A stretch of 64,000 bases of DNA from Siphonodentalium dalli (lineage: Eukaryota > Mollusca > Scaphopoda > Gadilida > Siphonodentaliidae): assembly GCA_032622095.1 (NCBI GenBank), contig CP136065.1, forward strand, positions 52,945,949 through 53,009,948. The letters are read 5' to 3'. The translations under genes and the position numbers were made by a program. The first letter of the stretch is position 1, and each line of letters begins with the position of its first letter. Positions 54,942 through 64,000 of this stretch are shown piece after piece. The notes beneath the pieces are model-generated. The model was not told the DNA's origin. It saw only the letters and a program-made list of their open reading frames with translations, and did not search any database.

Positions 54942-55397
54942 TGGCGGTAATTTCCACCGCCCCACTGCGAGGGCTAAGAACCCCCTAATGTGGCACCCTG
55001 TTTGTCATGGGGTACATCTCATGAGGTGTAGTGTATGGGTACAGGTGGAACTATAGCTTAATTTGTTGCATCACGCGAGGCATCGACATACGGGTACGGC
55101 TTAGCTCGTGGACCACATCGGTCCTACATCTCTTCCAATTGGGGTGAAGTTGATGAATGTTGAATGTGGTATATACTGTTCACTATGTGGAGGTACTGGG
55201 AGTTCCAATGATGCGGGGTATACCCACATTACATGCATGGTTCTTATAGTTTTAATTCCAATGTAAAAAAAACCTTCTGTTTTTGCTATTGACAAGACAC
55301 TACAAATTCTAGTTGGACAATTCGAATCTATCAAGATGTTCTCCTGAAAATCAGCACATTACCTGCTTATAATAGAATTTAGGTAGATAATCTGCTT
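54942..55397. other. Intergenic, nothing recognised
   Basis: The minus-strand ORF at 55101-55334 (77 codons) has no recognisable domain. No gene is called. Confidence 0.4.
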
Positions 55398-55676
55398 AGA
55401 ATCGCCTCAGTCGATAATGTGCTGAAAATGAGAACATTTTTGTTACATCATCGACTCATATATAATGAGGCGATTCTAAGTATATATTTGTGGACAATGA
55501 GACAAATAAACCAACATGACTTTTCGGGTGTTTTCACTGTCATCCGCGCCATAAAACGAAATATCGGGTAAGGGTTCATTATCTGCTTATTTCAGTATCA
55601 GATAATCACATTATGTACCTATTTCATATTATAGGTCGATTATGTGCATGCCTATTTCCGCGAGGATATGTTGGAC
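55398..55676 (+). repeat. Dispersed repeat L, copy 2, with terminal hairpin
   Basis: It matches 49193-49455 inversely. Its left edge forms a hairpin: CTTAGAATCGCCTCA at about 55398 and TGAGGCGATTCTAAG at about 55468, with CGATAATGTGCTGAAAATGA in between. That layout suggests a foldback or Helitron-like terminus. Confidence 0.8.
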
Positions 55677-56312
55677 ATGTCTTCCACAAGCGTTCGTGTC
55701 ATCAAGAGACCTCGAACACACAGCATATTATTCGTCTAAGAAATAGTCGCTGAGCTGGCTCCATATAGGGAGTCACAAATATTCATAGAAATTCAAAAAC
55801 AATTGATGGTAAGAACGTACTGTTAAACAGCTGTATTCACCTTCAATCGGCCTCAACACCAATCGGTGTTGAATTTTGGATACACCAAACCGCCAGTGAC
55901 TGCCATTCACTTTGTGGTGTTTTAAGTGTAAAAGGTATGACCATGCATGGCCAAGATATGTGCACGATATTCTACACCAGACATGAATTGCTCGCAAGCA
56001 AAAGTGTCCAAACTGACTCGGTGCATATCCAGGTAGAGAACATTAAGGCTGAGAAACATGCAGCTTTCATATCCATATGCTGAGAATATTGCTGGCTCTC
56101 GACAGTCAACTGAAATCGCATATGATCTGCGGTTGTGTCTGCAAGGAATGTGTTGGTACTAGCACTCAGGCGGAGAGTCATAACAATGTAGACGGTGTGT
56201 CACTACTGGCAACTCAATTGAAAGAAACCAATATTGTGTCCATTCCAAAACCTGTACCACGGACCATGGACACACCTACTCAAGCTGAGACAGTTTCTAC
56301 AGTTTCTACGAG
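55677..56312. other. Intergenic, possible coding relic of unknown type
   Basis: Adjacent minus-strand frames (55773-55997 and 55972-56181) could be joined by one frameshift, and the plus strand is open at 56077-56340. I recognise no domain in any of them. It may be a decayed retrotransposon or exon segment. Confidence 0.25.
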
Positions 56313-57127
56313 AATATCAGTCTTATGTTCTAATATATAGGGTCTGAATCCATGCAGAATATGTTGTTAATATAGTTTGTTCAGAAGTGGTTCCTTGACT
56401 TGGGCATATTGATAACGTATCTCTTACACGTCACATACACAGGAGGCTATTCCAGTGAATAGGTACATGTAATGGCTGTGAAGAAAATTCATGTAAACTT
56501 GTTTTTAAATAGAAATATGTGATAAATATAAATAACTTTGTTAGTTGTTTTTGTTTATCACAAAAAATAATTGTTTATTATTTGGAGTATACCACCCTTT
56601 TATTGTTAGTTCCCTTCCCTTATGGGACCTTGATACGTATAATAGCATTGGCATTACTGTACCAATCGTGTGTGTTACATATTACCATTCCGTTTCAAAA
56701 ATCCAGTGGTGTGGTTCATAAATGTTACTATGTTCACCGAGAATATCAGTCTTAAGTCAGAGATAGTTTAAACTATCTCTGCTTATGTTCTAGTATATAG
56801 GTTCTGAATTCATGCAGCATTTGTTGTTAATATTTCTTGTTCCTTGACTTGGGCATATTGGTAACGTATCTCTTACACGTCACATACACAGGAGGCTATT
56901 CCAGTGAATAGGTACATGTAATGGCTGTGAAGAAAATTCATGTAAACTTGTTTTTAAATAGAAATATGTGATAAATATAAATAACTTTGTTAGTTGTTTT
57001 TGTTTATCACAAAAAATAATTGTTTATTATTTGGAGTCTACCACCCTTTTATTGTTAGTTCCCTTCCCTTATGGGACCTTGATCAGCTAATAAGTCCTGC
57101 GCACTACACATACGTATAATAGCATTG
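56313..57127. repeat. Direct duplication, ~450-bp period
   Basis: Unit 1 (about 56313-56660) and unit 2 (about 56741-57127) are nearly identical over about 240 bp, including TTCCTTGACTTGGGCATATT, CTCTTACACGTCACATACAC, GGAGGCTATTCCAGTGAATA and ATAATTGTTTATTATTTGGA. Unit 2 has an insertion containing the perfect 22-bp palindrome centred on GTTTAAAC (56759-56780) and a second insertion near 57084. Confidence 0.95.
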
Positions 57128-58128
57128 GGGAAATTTATATATACATTTTTTAACTATAAAACAGCATGTAGTCCTGTGTAGTCCGTACTTTTTCACTCGG
57201 TATAAGCATCCGAACACGCTGATGTACAGGGGATTAACAAAGTCAGAAGTATGCGAGAAATTACTATGTGGAAATTTAGGCGTGAAGATTCCGTGTAACT
57301 TTAACATTGAAGTCATTTTGACAACAATCAATGGGAGATAACTCTACATTTGTCGAACGTTGTATGGTTGTTCTCATGATCTCGGTTTGATAATACCAGC
57401 ACAGCCCAACCTAAAATATGGTACATGTGCTACTAATTTGTTAGCATATACAATATACCCACTCTTTGGGCACAAATCCATATTAACCTAGAAACAAACT
57501 ATCGTGAGATAACCTCTGGAAGGCAACACAAATTACAAATACGTTTATACCATAATTTTGATGAATCTTTTGTTTTAAAAGTTCGGTCGGTCGGTCATGA
57601 AAATGGATTGAAATCAATTTATAGCGCAAACAAGGCTTCATTTGTGTTGGTTTTGTAATTTTAAATTAAAATGAACTGTTTCTATAACCTTTAAATCTAT
57701 AGCTAAGTCTGCTACACTATTGTCCATAAAATAATCAGTTTGTCCCAATATGAGATTAAAAAAAAAAGATAAATAAAAAAAACAATGGATGGACTAATTT
57801 TTATTTTTGTTCCCCTAATAATCAAAATATTTTGGCAGGTTAGGTTCGTTAACCAGGTTATTTAAACATGCATTGGCACGCGAGAGCATCCCTCATACAA
57901 TTACTCGAAGTCAACCCATTGATAAACTTCAACTCATATTAAAGGGTGTGACATTGAGTCAGTCATGTTAGAATTTAATCGCGTTCTAATTGTGTTATAT
58001 CAACCGGCCATTAATCTAAGGTTAGTCACGTACTATAAAGAAGTATAGTGACCTCCGGTTAAGGCGCGTTCAGACGAATCAGTATCGTACGTTGAGTTAC
58101 GTGCGTTGAAATTGGAATACAGACACTA
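57128..58128. other. Intergenic, nothing recognised
   Basis: AT-rich sequence in which I recognise no gene. GCGCGTTCAGACGAATCAG at about 58066 has an inverted relative, GCATTCGTCTGAACGCTAC, at about 62888. Confidence 0.4.
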
Positions 58129-58215
58129 CAGTAAAACCTCTCCAAACCGAACACCATTCGGACCGGCCCTTATGTTCCGTTTAGAGAGGTGATTGTTTAT
58201 AGAAAATTGCAGTAC
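58129..58215. mobile_element. Pogo/Tigger-like terminal fragment
   Basis: TACAGTAAAACCTCTCCAAA with CCGAACACC resembles the inverted terminus of pogo/Tigger elements (CAGT-AAACCTC). A complementary TTCCGTTTAGAGAGGTG lies about 40 bp downstream. No transposase or second end is present. Confidence 0.5.
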
Positions 58216-58490
58216 CATCAGCTACCATCAGAATATAGTGCCGTCCTTACCGAGAGTGATCGAGACACAAACAACTCATTATTGATTAATTAAACTTTAT
58301 TCAATAAACTAACAAATATAATATAAATAACAATAGATAACACATGGTATAGTAAGACATAATAGATGAGACATAAACATGGAAAAGATAATGTTACGGT
58401 TATTCCGTTTTTTTTAAATGTCACTGATGGTAGATTTGTCATACTTGATGCTCTGCCCCTGTCGGCTTTGGTATGGACTGGGGATATTTT

Positions 58491-58598
58491 ATAAGGATTA
58501 ACTGTCATGTGGACTATTTTTATGGAGATGTAACGGTGAGGTAAGTGGACATAACTTGTATGTAAAACCCGAAGGTCCACATGACAGTTAATCCTTAT
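58491..58598. repeat. Perfect 23-bp hairpin with ~60-bp loop
   Basis: AAGGATTAACTGTCATGTGG at about 58493 and its exact complement CCACATGACAGTTAATCCTT at about 58576 flank a unique loop. No other copy of the sequence is present in the window. Confidence 0.95.
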
Positions 58599-58972
58599 AT
58601 TTATATACATTTAGCGAAAAAGCCGCTTTTGTAAATATATTTAAATCGAAAAGTGTATCGTGACAAGATCAGCCCAAAATACCCAATAGCACCCTTGGCG
58701 AAAGTTAATAGGAACAATTTCTCTTCATGTTGAAACCCGATGATGTATTAAGTCAATCCTGCGCGAGTCAAAATGCGCCCAAAGCATTACGCGTTCGTCT
58801 TTCCAAACCTAATGACGTATCGATGGTGTTATTAGCTTGGCGTTATGAGGCGTTACGCATTCACCGAGAAATAACTGCAACTAGCCACGTGGGCGCCGAC
58901 CAATCAGAATGCTGGATTTAGTGATGACAACACTTAGTGTGTAAATATATAAGTTTAACTTTCTGGTCTACA
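58599..58972. other. Intergenic, nothing recognised
   Basis: No gene or repeat was recognised. The 64-codon ORF at 58727-58921 has no recognisable domain. Confidence 0.4.
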
Positions 58973-59458
58973 TTAAAGACACGTTTGACCTTGGCGGTGG
59001 GTATCCTGTGAAAATATCTCCACCCGTCAAAAACCGCCACAAACAGAAAGAACATCAAAATGTAGATAGACTTTGTCCATATACAAATAAGAAATATCGC
59101 ATAAACAGTATGTTATGGTCATTTGTTTGACAATTGTTATGTAAACAAAAGCATGGTGTTTGTATATATTATGATGGTAAACACAAAGAGCGTACTTTGT
59201 TGGTGAATACCTGATATGGAACTAATAAAGAGCGTTTATGCCATTTTTGTGTGATTAGCCAGTAGCGTTGTGCTGTCTTCTGTAACACAATCAGGCTCTT
59301 GCTTATGTAAAATATAGTAGGTCTTTATGATAACATGCTGTTTACGCGATGGTCATGGTATATATGCACGGAACTGTATGCGTTTTAATGTTTTTCTGTT
59401 TACGGTGTTTGGAACAAATATGAATATTTTCGACAATTAAGGCCGCACGTGCCTTTAA
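58973..59458. mobile_element. MITE family C, copy 3
   Basis: TTAA lies on both sides. Apart from its left terminus it is nearly the same as copy 2 at 7070 (GGCGGTGGGTATCCTGTGAA, CAGTATGTTAT, two AAAGAGCGT motifs, GGTCATGGTATATATG). Confidence 0.9.
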
Positions 59459-59820
59459 ACTCTGGGCTGTCGTTTTCATGACGGCTCATTCATTGTGATA
59501 GGTTGTTTTAAACTGTTATGGTGACAATACAGCACAATTGTGTATAAATGTAACAATAAGGCGTATGGACGGCTGCAATGCACCCGTTACGTCGTATCCG
59601 TTATATCACACAATAAGAGAGGTTCTATATAGTGTAAACTCAACACAAGCCGTAACGCGTGCGTCATGTCGTTTCTTGATTTCAATCAATGCAAAACGGC
59701 TGCTTTCTGCGAAACGAAGGGAATTCGACTTGTATTTATGTCAATACATTTTAGTTGTTGTGATTTGACAGATTTGGAATTATCGTAGATTTCATTTACA
59801 AAAAATAGATTGATTTTCAA
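59459..59820. other. Intergenic, nothing recognised
   Basis: The 76-codon ORF at 59538-59768 has no recognisable domain. Confidence 0.4.
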
Positions 59821-62737
59821 TCTATATCTATATTTGCGAATGTCTGTCTGTCTGTGTTCTATAGAAATTCACAGGGGACCACCTAGATGGCACAAAATGG
59901 GTCTAATAGGGGTAACTTTTTACGAGAAAGATAATGGCGAGGGTTAGAATTTGCTAAAGTGACGCCGTTGTTGTCAGGGGCAGACAAGGGGGGGGGGGGA
60001 GAAAAAAAATTGTCGCAGATTGCCACCAAACTTATATATAATCATCCATACCATAATATGAGGAATCTAGTGGTGTGGTTTAAATATTTCAAAAGTCGCG
60101 CCGTTCGCGTCAGGGATGCCCGGAAAGGGAGAGGGGTACCAAAATTGATCAAAATAATTTTAGCGCCGAATTCCACCAAATTGATGCACATTCTTCTGAG
60201 ATCTTCTCCGTGATACAAGGAATCGTATTGTGTGATTTAAAGACGCCAAATTGGTGTCGTTGAAATGAGAGAGTTGGAAGGGGGTGGTGGGTGGGTACTA
60301 AATCTGAAAAGAATTGGTTTAGTCGCCGATTGCCACCAAACTTATACAAATTCATCCCCATGGTATGAGGTGTCTAATGGTGTGGCTTAAAGCTGACAAA
60401 AATGACGTCATTCGAGTCAGGTGTGCACTGAAATGGAGAGGGGCACCAAAATTGATACACAATATTTTTAGCGCCAATTTCCACCAAATTTATACACATT
60501 CTTATCCATGATATGAGGAATCTAATCGTGTGATTTTAAAGACGTCATATTGTTGCTGCTTTGGTGAAGGATGGGGTGGGCACTAAATTTTATAAAAAAA
60601 TCTTTAATCGCGGATTAGCACCAAACTTACAAATAATAATCTCCATGATATCATGAGTCTAATTGTGTGGTTTATAGATGTCAAAAGCGAGCCATTCGAG
60701 TCAGGGGTGCCTTGATGGTGAGAGGGACACAAACATTGACAAACAATATGTTTAGCGCCGATTTCCACCTGATTGATACATAATTCTTCTCCGTGATTCG
60801 AATAATCTAATCGTTGGTTTAAATGCGCCAAATTGGTGCCTTTTGGGGGAGAGATAAATTTGATACGAATTTGTATACTGGCCAATTTTCATAAATTATA
60901 TATATATTCATCTCTATTATGAGTCTAATTGTGTGGTTTAATGATGTCAAACGTGGCGCCTCTTGAGTCCGAAATAGGGACGGGAACCTATAAAAACTTA
61001 TAAAAATATGTTTAGTGCCAATTACTATCAAACTCATACACGTTCTTCTCAAATGATACAATGAATCAAATATTTGAGAATATCTGTCTGTGTTCTATAT
61101 ATAACTTTAAGGGTACAATCGAGATGGCACCAAGGCGGTCTAACAGGGGTAACTTTTTACGAGTAAGATAATGGCGCGGGTTAAATTTCTCTAAAGTAAC
61201 GTTGTTGGTGTCAGGGGAGGGGCTATTTTTAGCACAGGTTTCGACCAAATTGATATATTATTCTTCGTGATACGAGGAATATAAACGTGTGATTTAAAGA
61301 CGCGAAATTGGTGCCGTTTGGTGAGAGATGGGGTAATAACTATGATAAGAATTTGTTTAGTTGCCGATTACCGCCAAACTTATATATAATCATCTTCATT
61401 ATATAATGCATGCATGAGTCTAATAGATGTGGTTTAAATATGACAAAAGTGTCGCGGTTCAAGTCATGCATGAGGGGAGTTGCACCAAAGTTGATACAAA
61501 TATATTTAGCGCTGATTCCACCAAAATCTTGCACATTCTTATCTAATGATATGATGAATTAAATCACATTTGGGGTCGTTTGGGTCATGGGTGGCGAGGG
61601 GAGATTCACTAACATTTATAAGATTGTTCAATTCGCCGATATCCAACAAAGTTATAGTCATCTCCCAGGCCATCTCCATTTCGTTCTAAGGAGTTTTTGG
61701 CATTCTAATTTCACAATCACGACAAATGGTGACCGAATTAAGTCACTTGAACAATTATATCTTCTCAACTGTCATATTTATATGGGGATGAAATTCAAGG
61801 CATTTCTATACTGATCTAACAACACAGATACATAGAAGAAAGCATTAAAAATATATTTATATCAATCTATTTAAGAGATACATATATTCATTCAAACTGA
61901 GGGACCTTGAATCGTCAGATGATTGCATATTAGAATGGCTCATGTATATATATATATTATAACACGATTGAGTCTGCCGCATTCAATATAGTTTCCACAA
62001 AAAAAGTTACAATTGCCAAGAGATATGGAAATGATAGAGCAGGCCTGTTCAAAAATAGTGGTCACAGTGTGCAGTCAAATATGGTTACTTCTGCGATAAA
62101 GGAAAACGCAGTCCGTAGCACATGACTTTTCAGGATCCTCCAATATTGACATCTGACAAGGGTATATCTGCCCGATACAGAGGATTTTTTCATTTTTTAG
62201 AACAGACTCATCGCCTAACGTAAAGAACTCAAAATATCGCTGTGTCGGGCACATGTAGCTGCTATATATGCATAACATCAATTCTTTTAAACTGAAAATG
62301 ATTAGCCAGTATATAGCACCAGAACAGATGAGCACTTGGACATATCTTTAAAACATCTGTGTCTTCATGAAGATATGATAAACTAGATTGATTGATTGAT
62401 TGATACATCTATATGTAAAACACAATTGTCGTCTTTTATTTTTTCGAACTAATGTGTTTATGATGTTCATGTTTCATGCTATAACGTCTGAAGTTGTAAA
62501 TAAATACTTCTTTATTGGTGGGACGGATTAAACAAAATGATAATCGCTCCGACCTGACAACGTGAGCCACTACTTATATTCCATGTGTAAGAATAATGTT
62601 TTGTGATGCCATTTGGATATACAATTTATGAGAATATGTGTAACACTTTGAGAGCAAGAGTATTCTCTATTCCCACCAAATATTCACAGAGAGTTTCACA
62701 TCACTTTAACCTGGACAACGCCGGGTAACCCTGCTAG
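59821..62737 (-). mobile_element. Family D Helitron-like element, copy 4 (most complete)
   Basis: It runs from TCTATATCTATATTTGCGAA (preceded by A) through (TGTC)n at about 59843-59854 and ten or so ~150-bp monomers (59900-61570). A non-tandem region of about 1.1 kb follows, ending GGGTAACCCTGCTAG (followed by T). The 5'-A|TC and 3'-CTAG|T ends match the Helitron rule, and GGGTAACCC just before the end could be part of a small terminal hairpin. No Rep/Hel ORF is present. It is 2,917 bp and uninterrupted. Confidence 0.75.
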
Positions 62738-63150
62738 TATTACATATATTCCAATATCGAACTTACAGAGTATCTACATTCGGAAGCACTGTTATAAACG
62801 CATGCAACCCACAAGTGTATCTGACTTTGTGAGTGGTTTAACAACGCACACAACGGGCCGTGTCATAGCAACCGACCAACACAACGCATTCGTCTGAACG
62901 CTACTTTATAAAGAGTGTACATCAACCCGACTTTATCTGGCTTATTCTCACTTGTCCGGCAGGGATGTGTGAATGCATCTGAGCCGGCAGGTTATAGTCT
63001 GTTTTTACAATGCGTGACTAGTGATCGCATCACCGCAAGCAGTGTTTGTTTAAGCAAAGTGTAGCCCAAACTTACCGACAATAACTGTATATCACGATAT
63101 GAACTCTTTTCACTGAAAACATCTCAAGTGAGTTATTTCCAGAGATCATC
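62738..63150. other. Intergenic before the FLYWCH ORF
   Basis: No repeat family apart from the GCATTCGTCTGAACG motif shared with 58066. It may contain a promoter or upstream exon for the FLYWCH ORF, but no signal stands out. Confidence 0.35.
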
Positions 63151-63567
63151 ATGCTAACATATAAATTACAGAGGTTCACAAAGACAGATCATATGAAAAT
63201 GGCAAACGTTCAAGTACACATTAATTTCATTCCTAATGCTCGCGGTGGTCAATATTTCGTCTTTAACCACTATAAGTTCTGTGTTAAGTCTAGAAGAAAC
63301 GACAGTGTACATTGGACATGCAGTTCAAGGACATGCAGTGCTACTGTAAATACCAAGAACGACATCGTGACATCATACAAAGACCAGCATAACCACGACT
63401 CAGACCAGGCCCAAGTTGCTGCTGAAACCATCATCGCTGAGCTCAAAAGCTTAGTTCGACAGACATCCAGACCAGTCACTACTATATACCAGGAAGAATC
63501 TGGACCTCTAACACCACAGGTCTGGTCATTAAATGAAGAGCATCACTTATATAATATACATATATGA
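63151..63567 (+). CDS. FLYWCH-type zinc-finger protein (probable exon or relic)
   Basis: The 138-codon ORF contains one FLYWCH zinc finger. RGGQYFVFNHYKF (31-43) is followed by VHWTCSSRTC (53-62) and HNH (80-82), giving ligands C57, C62, H80 and H82 with the conserved Y41 and W55. After it, ETIIAELKSLVRQTSRPVTT resembles the linker seen in FLYWCH proteins fused to MULE transposases (an IY-E block after a Thr/Ser-rich stretch). FLYWCH domains bind DNA or protein. The 138-aa length is far below that of a full MULE protein. It may be one exon, a domesticated single-finger gene, or the N-terminal remnant of a transposase. M15 or M17 are alternative starts. It lies head-to-head in convergent orientation with the gene at 63703, whose stop is 136 bp away. 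Confidence 0.7.
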   Translation: MLTYKLQRFTKTDHMKMANVQVHINFIPNARGGQYFVFNHYKFCVKSRRNDSVHWTCSSRTCSATVNTKNDIVTSYKDQHNHDSDQAQVAAETIIAELKSLVRQTSRPVTTIYQEESGPLTPQVWSLNEEHHLYNIHI

Positions 63568-63702
63568 ATCTCCGACAGGAAAGGATTTGTATTGTTCCGT
63601 TTAATATAACAAATACATTCTTCGGTTCATATACGTATAAAATAATGACAGTGAGATTTTTCAATTAGAATATTTCTTAAACCAAAACAACATACTTATA
63701 TT
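63568..63702. other. Spacer between two convergent genes
   Basis: AT-rich. ATTAAA on the minus strand at 63600-63605 is a weak poly(A) candidate for the ADPRM-like gene, 98 bp past its stop. An inverted pair, CAATTAGAATAT and ATATTCTAATTTG, surrounds about 25 bp near 63662-63711. Confidence 0.4.
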
Positions 63703-64000
63703 CTAATTTGACACTGCTGGATCATGTAATGGGAAAGTCAGCTTGATGTCAAAGCTCTTTACGACCCCGGAGCCTTTTACTTCAATTATGTCATCGTGTA
63801 CGAAGGCGGTTGCGAAAACGTCGTCATGTAGAAATTCTAATACAGCTGTAAATATTACATGAGGGGTACCGGTTTTCCCAATAGTATGGTTTGACCGATG
63901 GGCATGTCCGCACAAATATCCGATAACGCAGCTGTATCTGTCCAATATGTCCACTACTTCCTCGTAATTCCAAACTCTGTTCGCGTGCTGATCTTTGTCG
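63703..64000 (-). CDS. ADPRM: ADPRM-like metallophosphatase, C-terminal part
   Basis: The open frame enters from the window edge and ends at TAG (63705-63703). It reads HANRVWNYEEVVDILDRYSC, VIGYLCGHAHRSNHTIGK, FTAVLEFLHDDVFATAFVHD and IIEVKGSGVVKSFDIKL. The blocks WNYEE, CVIGYLCGHAH, LE and FATAFVHDD-KG-G-V are in the order found at the end of manganese-dependent ADP-ribose/CDP-alcohol diphosphatase (ADPRM). That enzyme hydrolyses ADP-ribose and CDP-alcohols with two metals in a calcineurin-like fold. GHAH supplies the last metal-binding histidines (family GHxH). The active-site N-terminal two thirds lie outside the window. A GTG within the sequence is not a start, because the frame is open upstream to the edge. 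Confidence 0.85.
   Translation of the reverse strand, partial: DKDQHANRVWNYEEVVDILDRYSCVIGYLCGHAHRSNHTIGKTGTPHVIFTAVLEFLHDDVFATAFVHDDIIEVKGSGVVKSFDIKLTFPLHDPAVSN

Noticed and set aside
56077-56340. 87-codon plus-strand ORF opposite two minus-strand frames
   Set aside because: No domain was recognised on either strand; I could not decide between a relic and chance, so I noted the region only.

Overview
This window is non-bacterial animal DNA. It is AT-rich, almost without genes, and crowded with short non-autonomous transposons, minisatellites, microsatellites and inverted repeats. An ATOH8/Net-type bHLH gene, a FLYWCH zinc-finger ORF and the 3' end of an ADPRM-like phosphatase gene show a metazoan. 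The repeats (oyster 'pearl'-like Helitron derivatives with ~150-bp central repeats and a GTCT microsatellite, KRBA2-like integrases, L2/RTE-like LINE tails) point to a lophotrochozoan, most likely a mollusc. The species cannot be named from this sequence.

Genes. (1) 30837-31880 (-) is a complete, apparently single-exon ATOH8/net transcription factor of 347 aa, with an in-frame stop just upstream and a cluster of E-boxes in the 430 bp upstream. (2) 63151-63567 (+) is a short ORF with a FLYWCH zinc finger, either a gene exon or a domesticated/MULE-type transposase remnant. (3) 63703-64000 (-) is the C-terminal part of an ADPRM-like metallophosphatase running off the window edge. Everything else that looks coding is transposon debris: a KRBA2/GINGER-like integrase pseudogene (47589-47990) and two LINE ORF2 tails (46209-46610 and about 51150-51915).

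Repeats, left to right. Three families of TTAA-flanked MITEs (A, B, C) recur throughout. A and B have different termini but share the same ~68-bp near-perfect hairpin module, present in one to four copies per element. A 2.6-3 kb minisatellite-bearing element (family D) occurs four times (3561-6609, 18735-21310, 33381-36259, 59821-62737) and often carries younger insertions. The most striking object is a 4.5-kb foldback element at 37662-42171: two inverted arms built from a 519-bp higher-order repeat, each made of three diverged monomers that start with CCCGGACC, bounded by matching terminal repeats and a perfect 8-bp target duplication. A diverged relative lies at 48600-49095. At 45855-48431 there is a three-level nest: a LINE tail inside a family C MITE inside a decayed GINGER-like DNA transposon that still carries its integrase relic. 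Several local tandem duplications and perfect hairpins fill much of the rest.

The genes do not form any visible pathway. The ATOH8 locus (about 30.3-33.3 kb) is the one stretch of some size that is relatively free of repeats.
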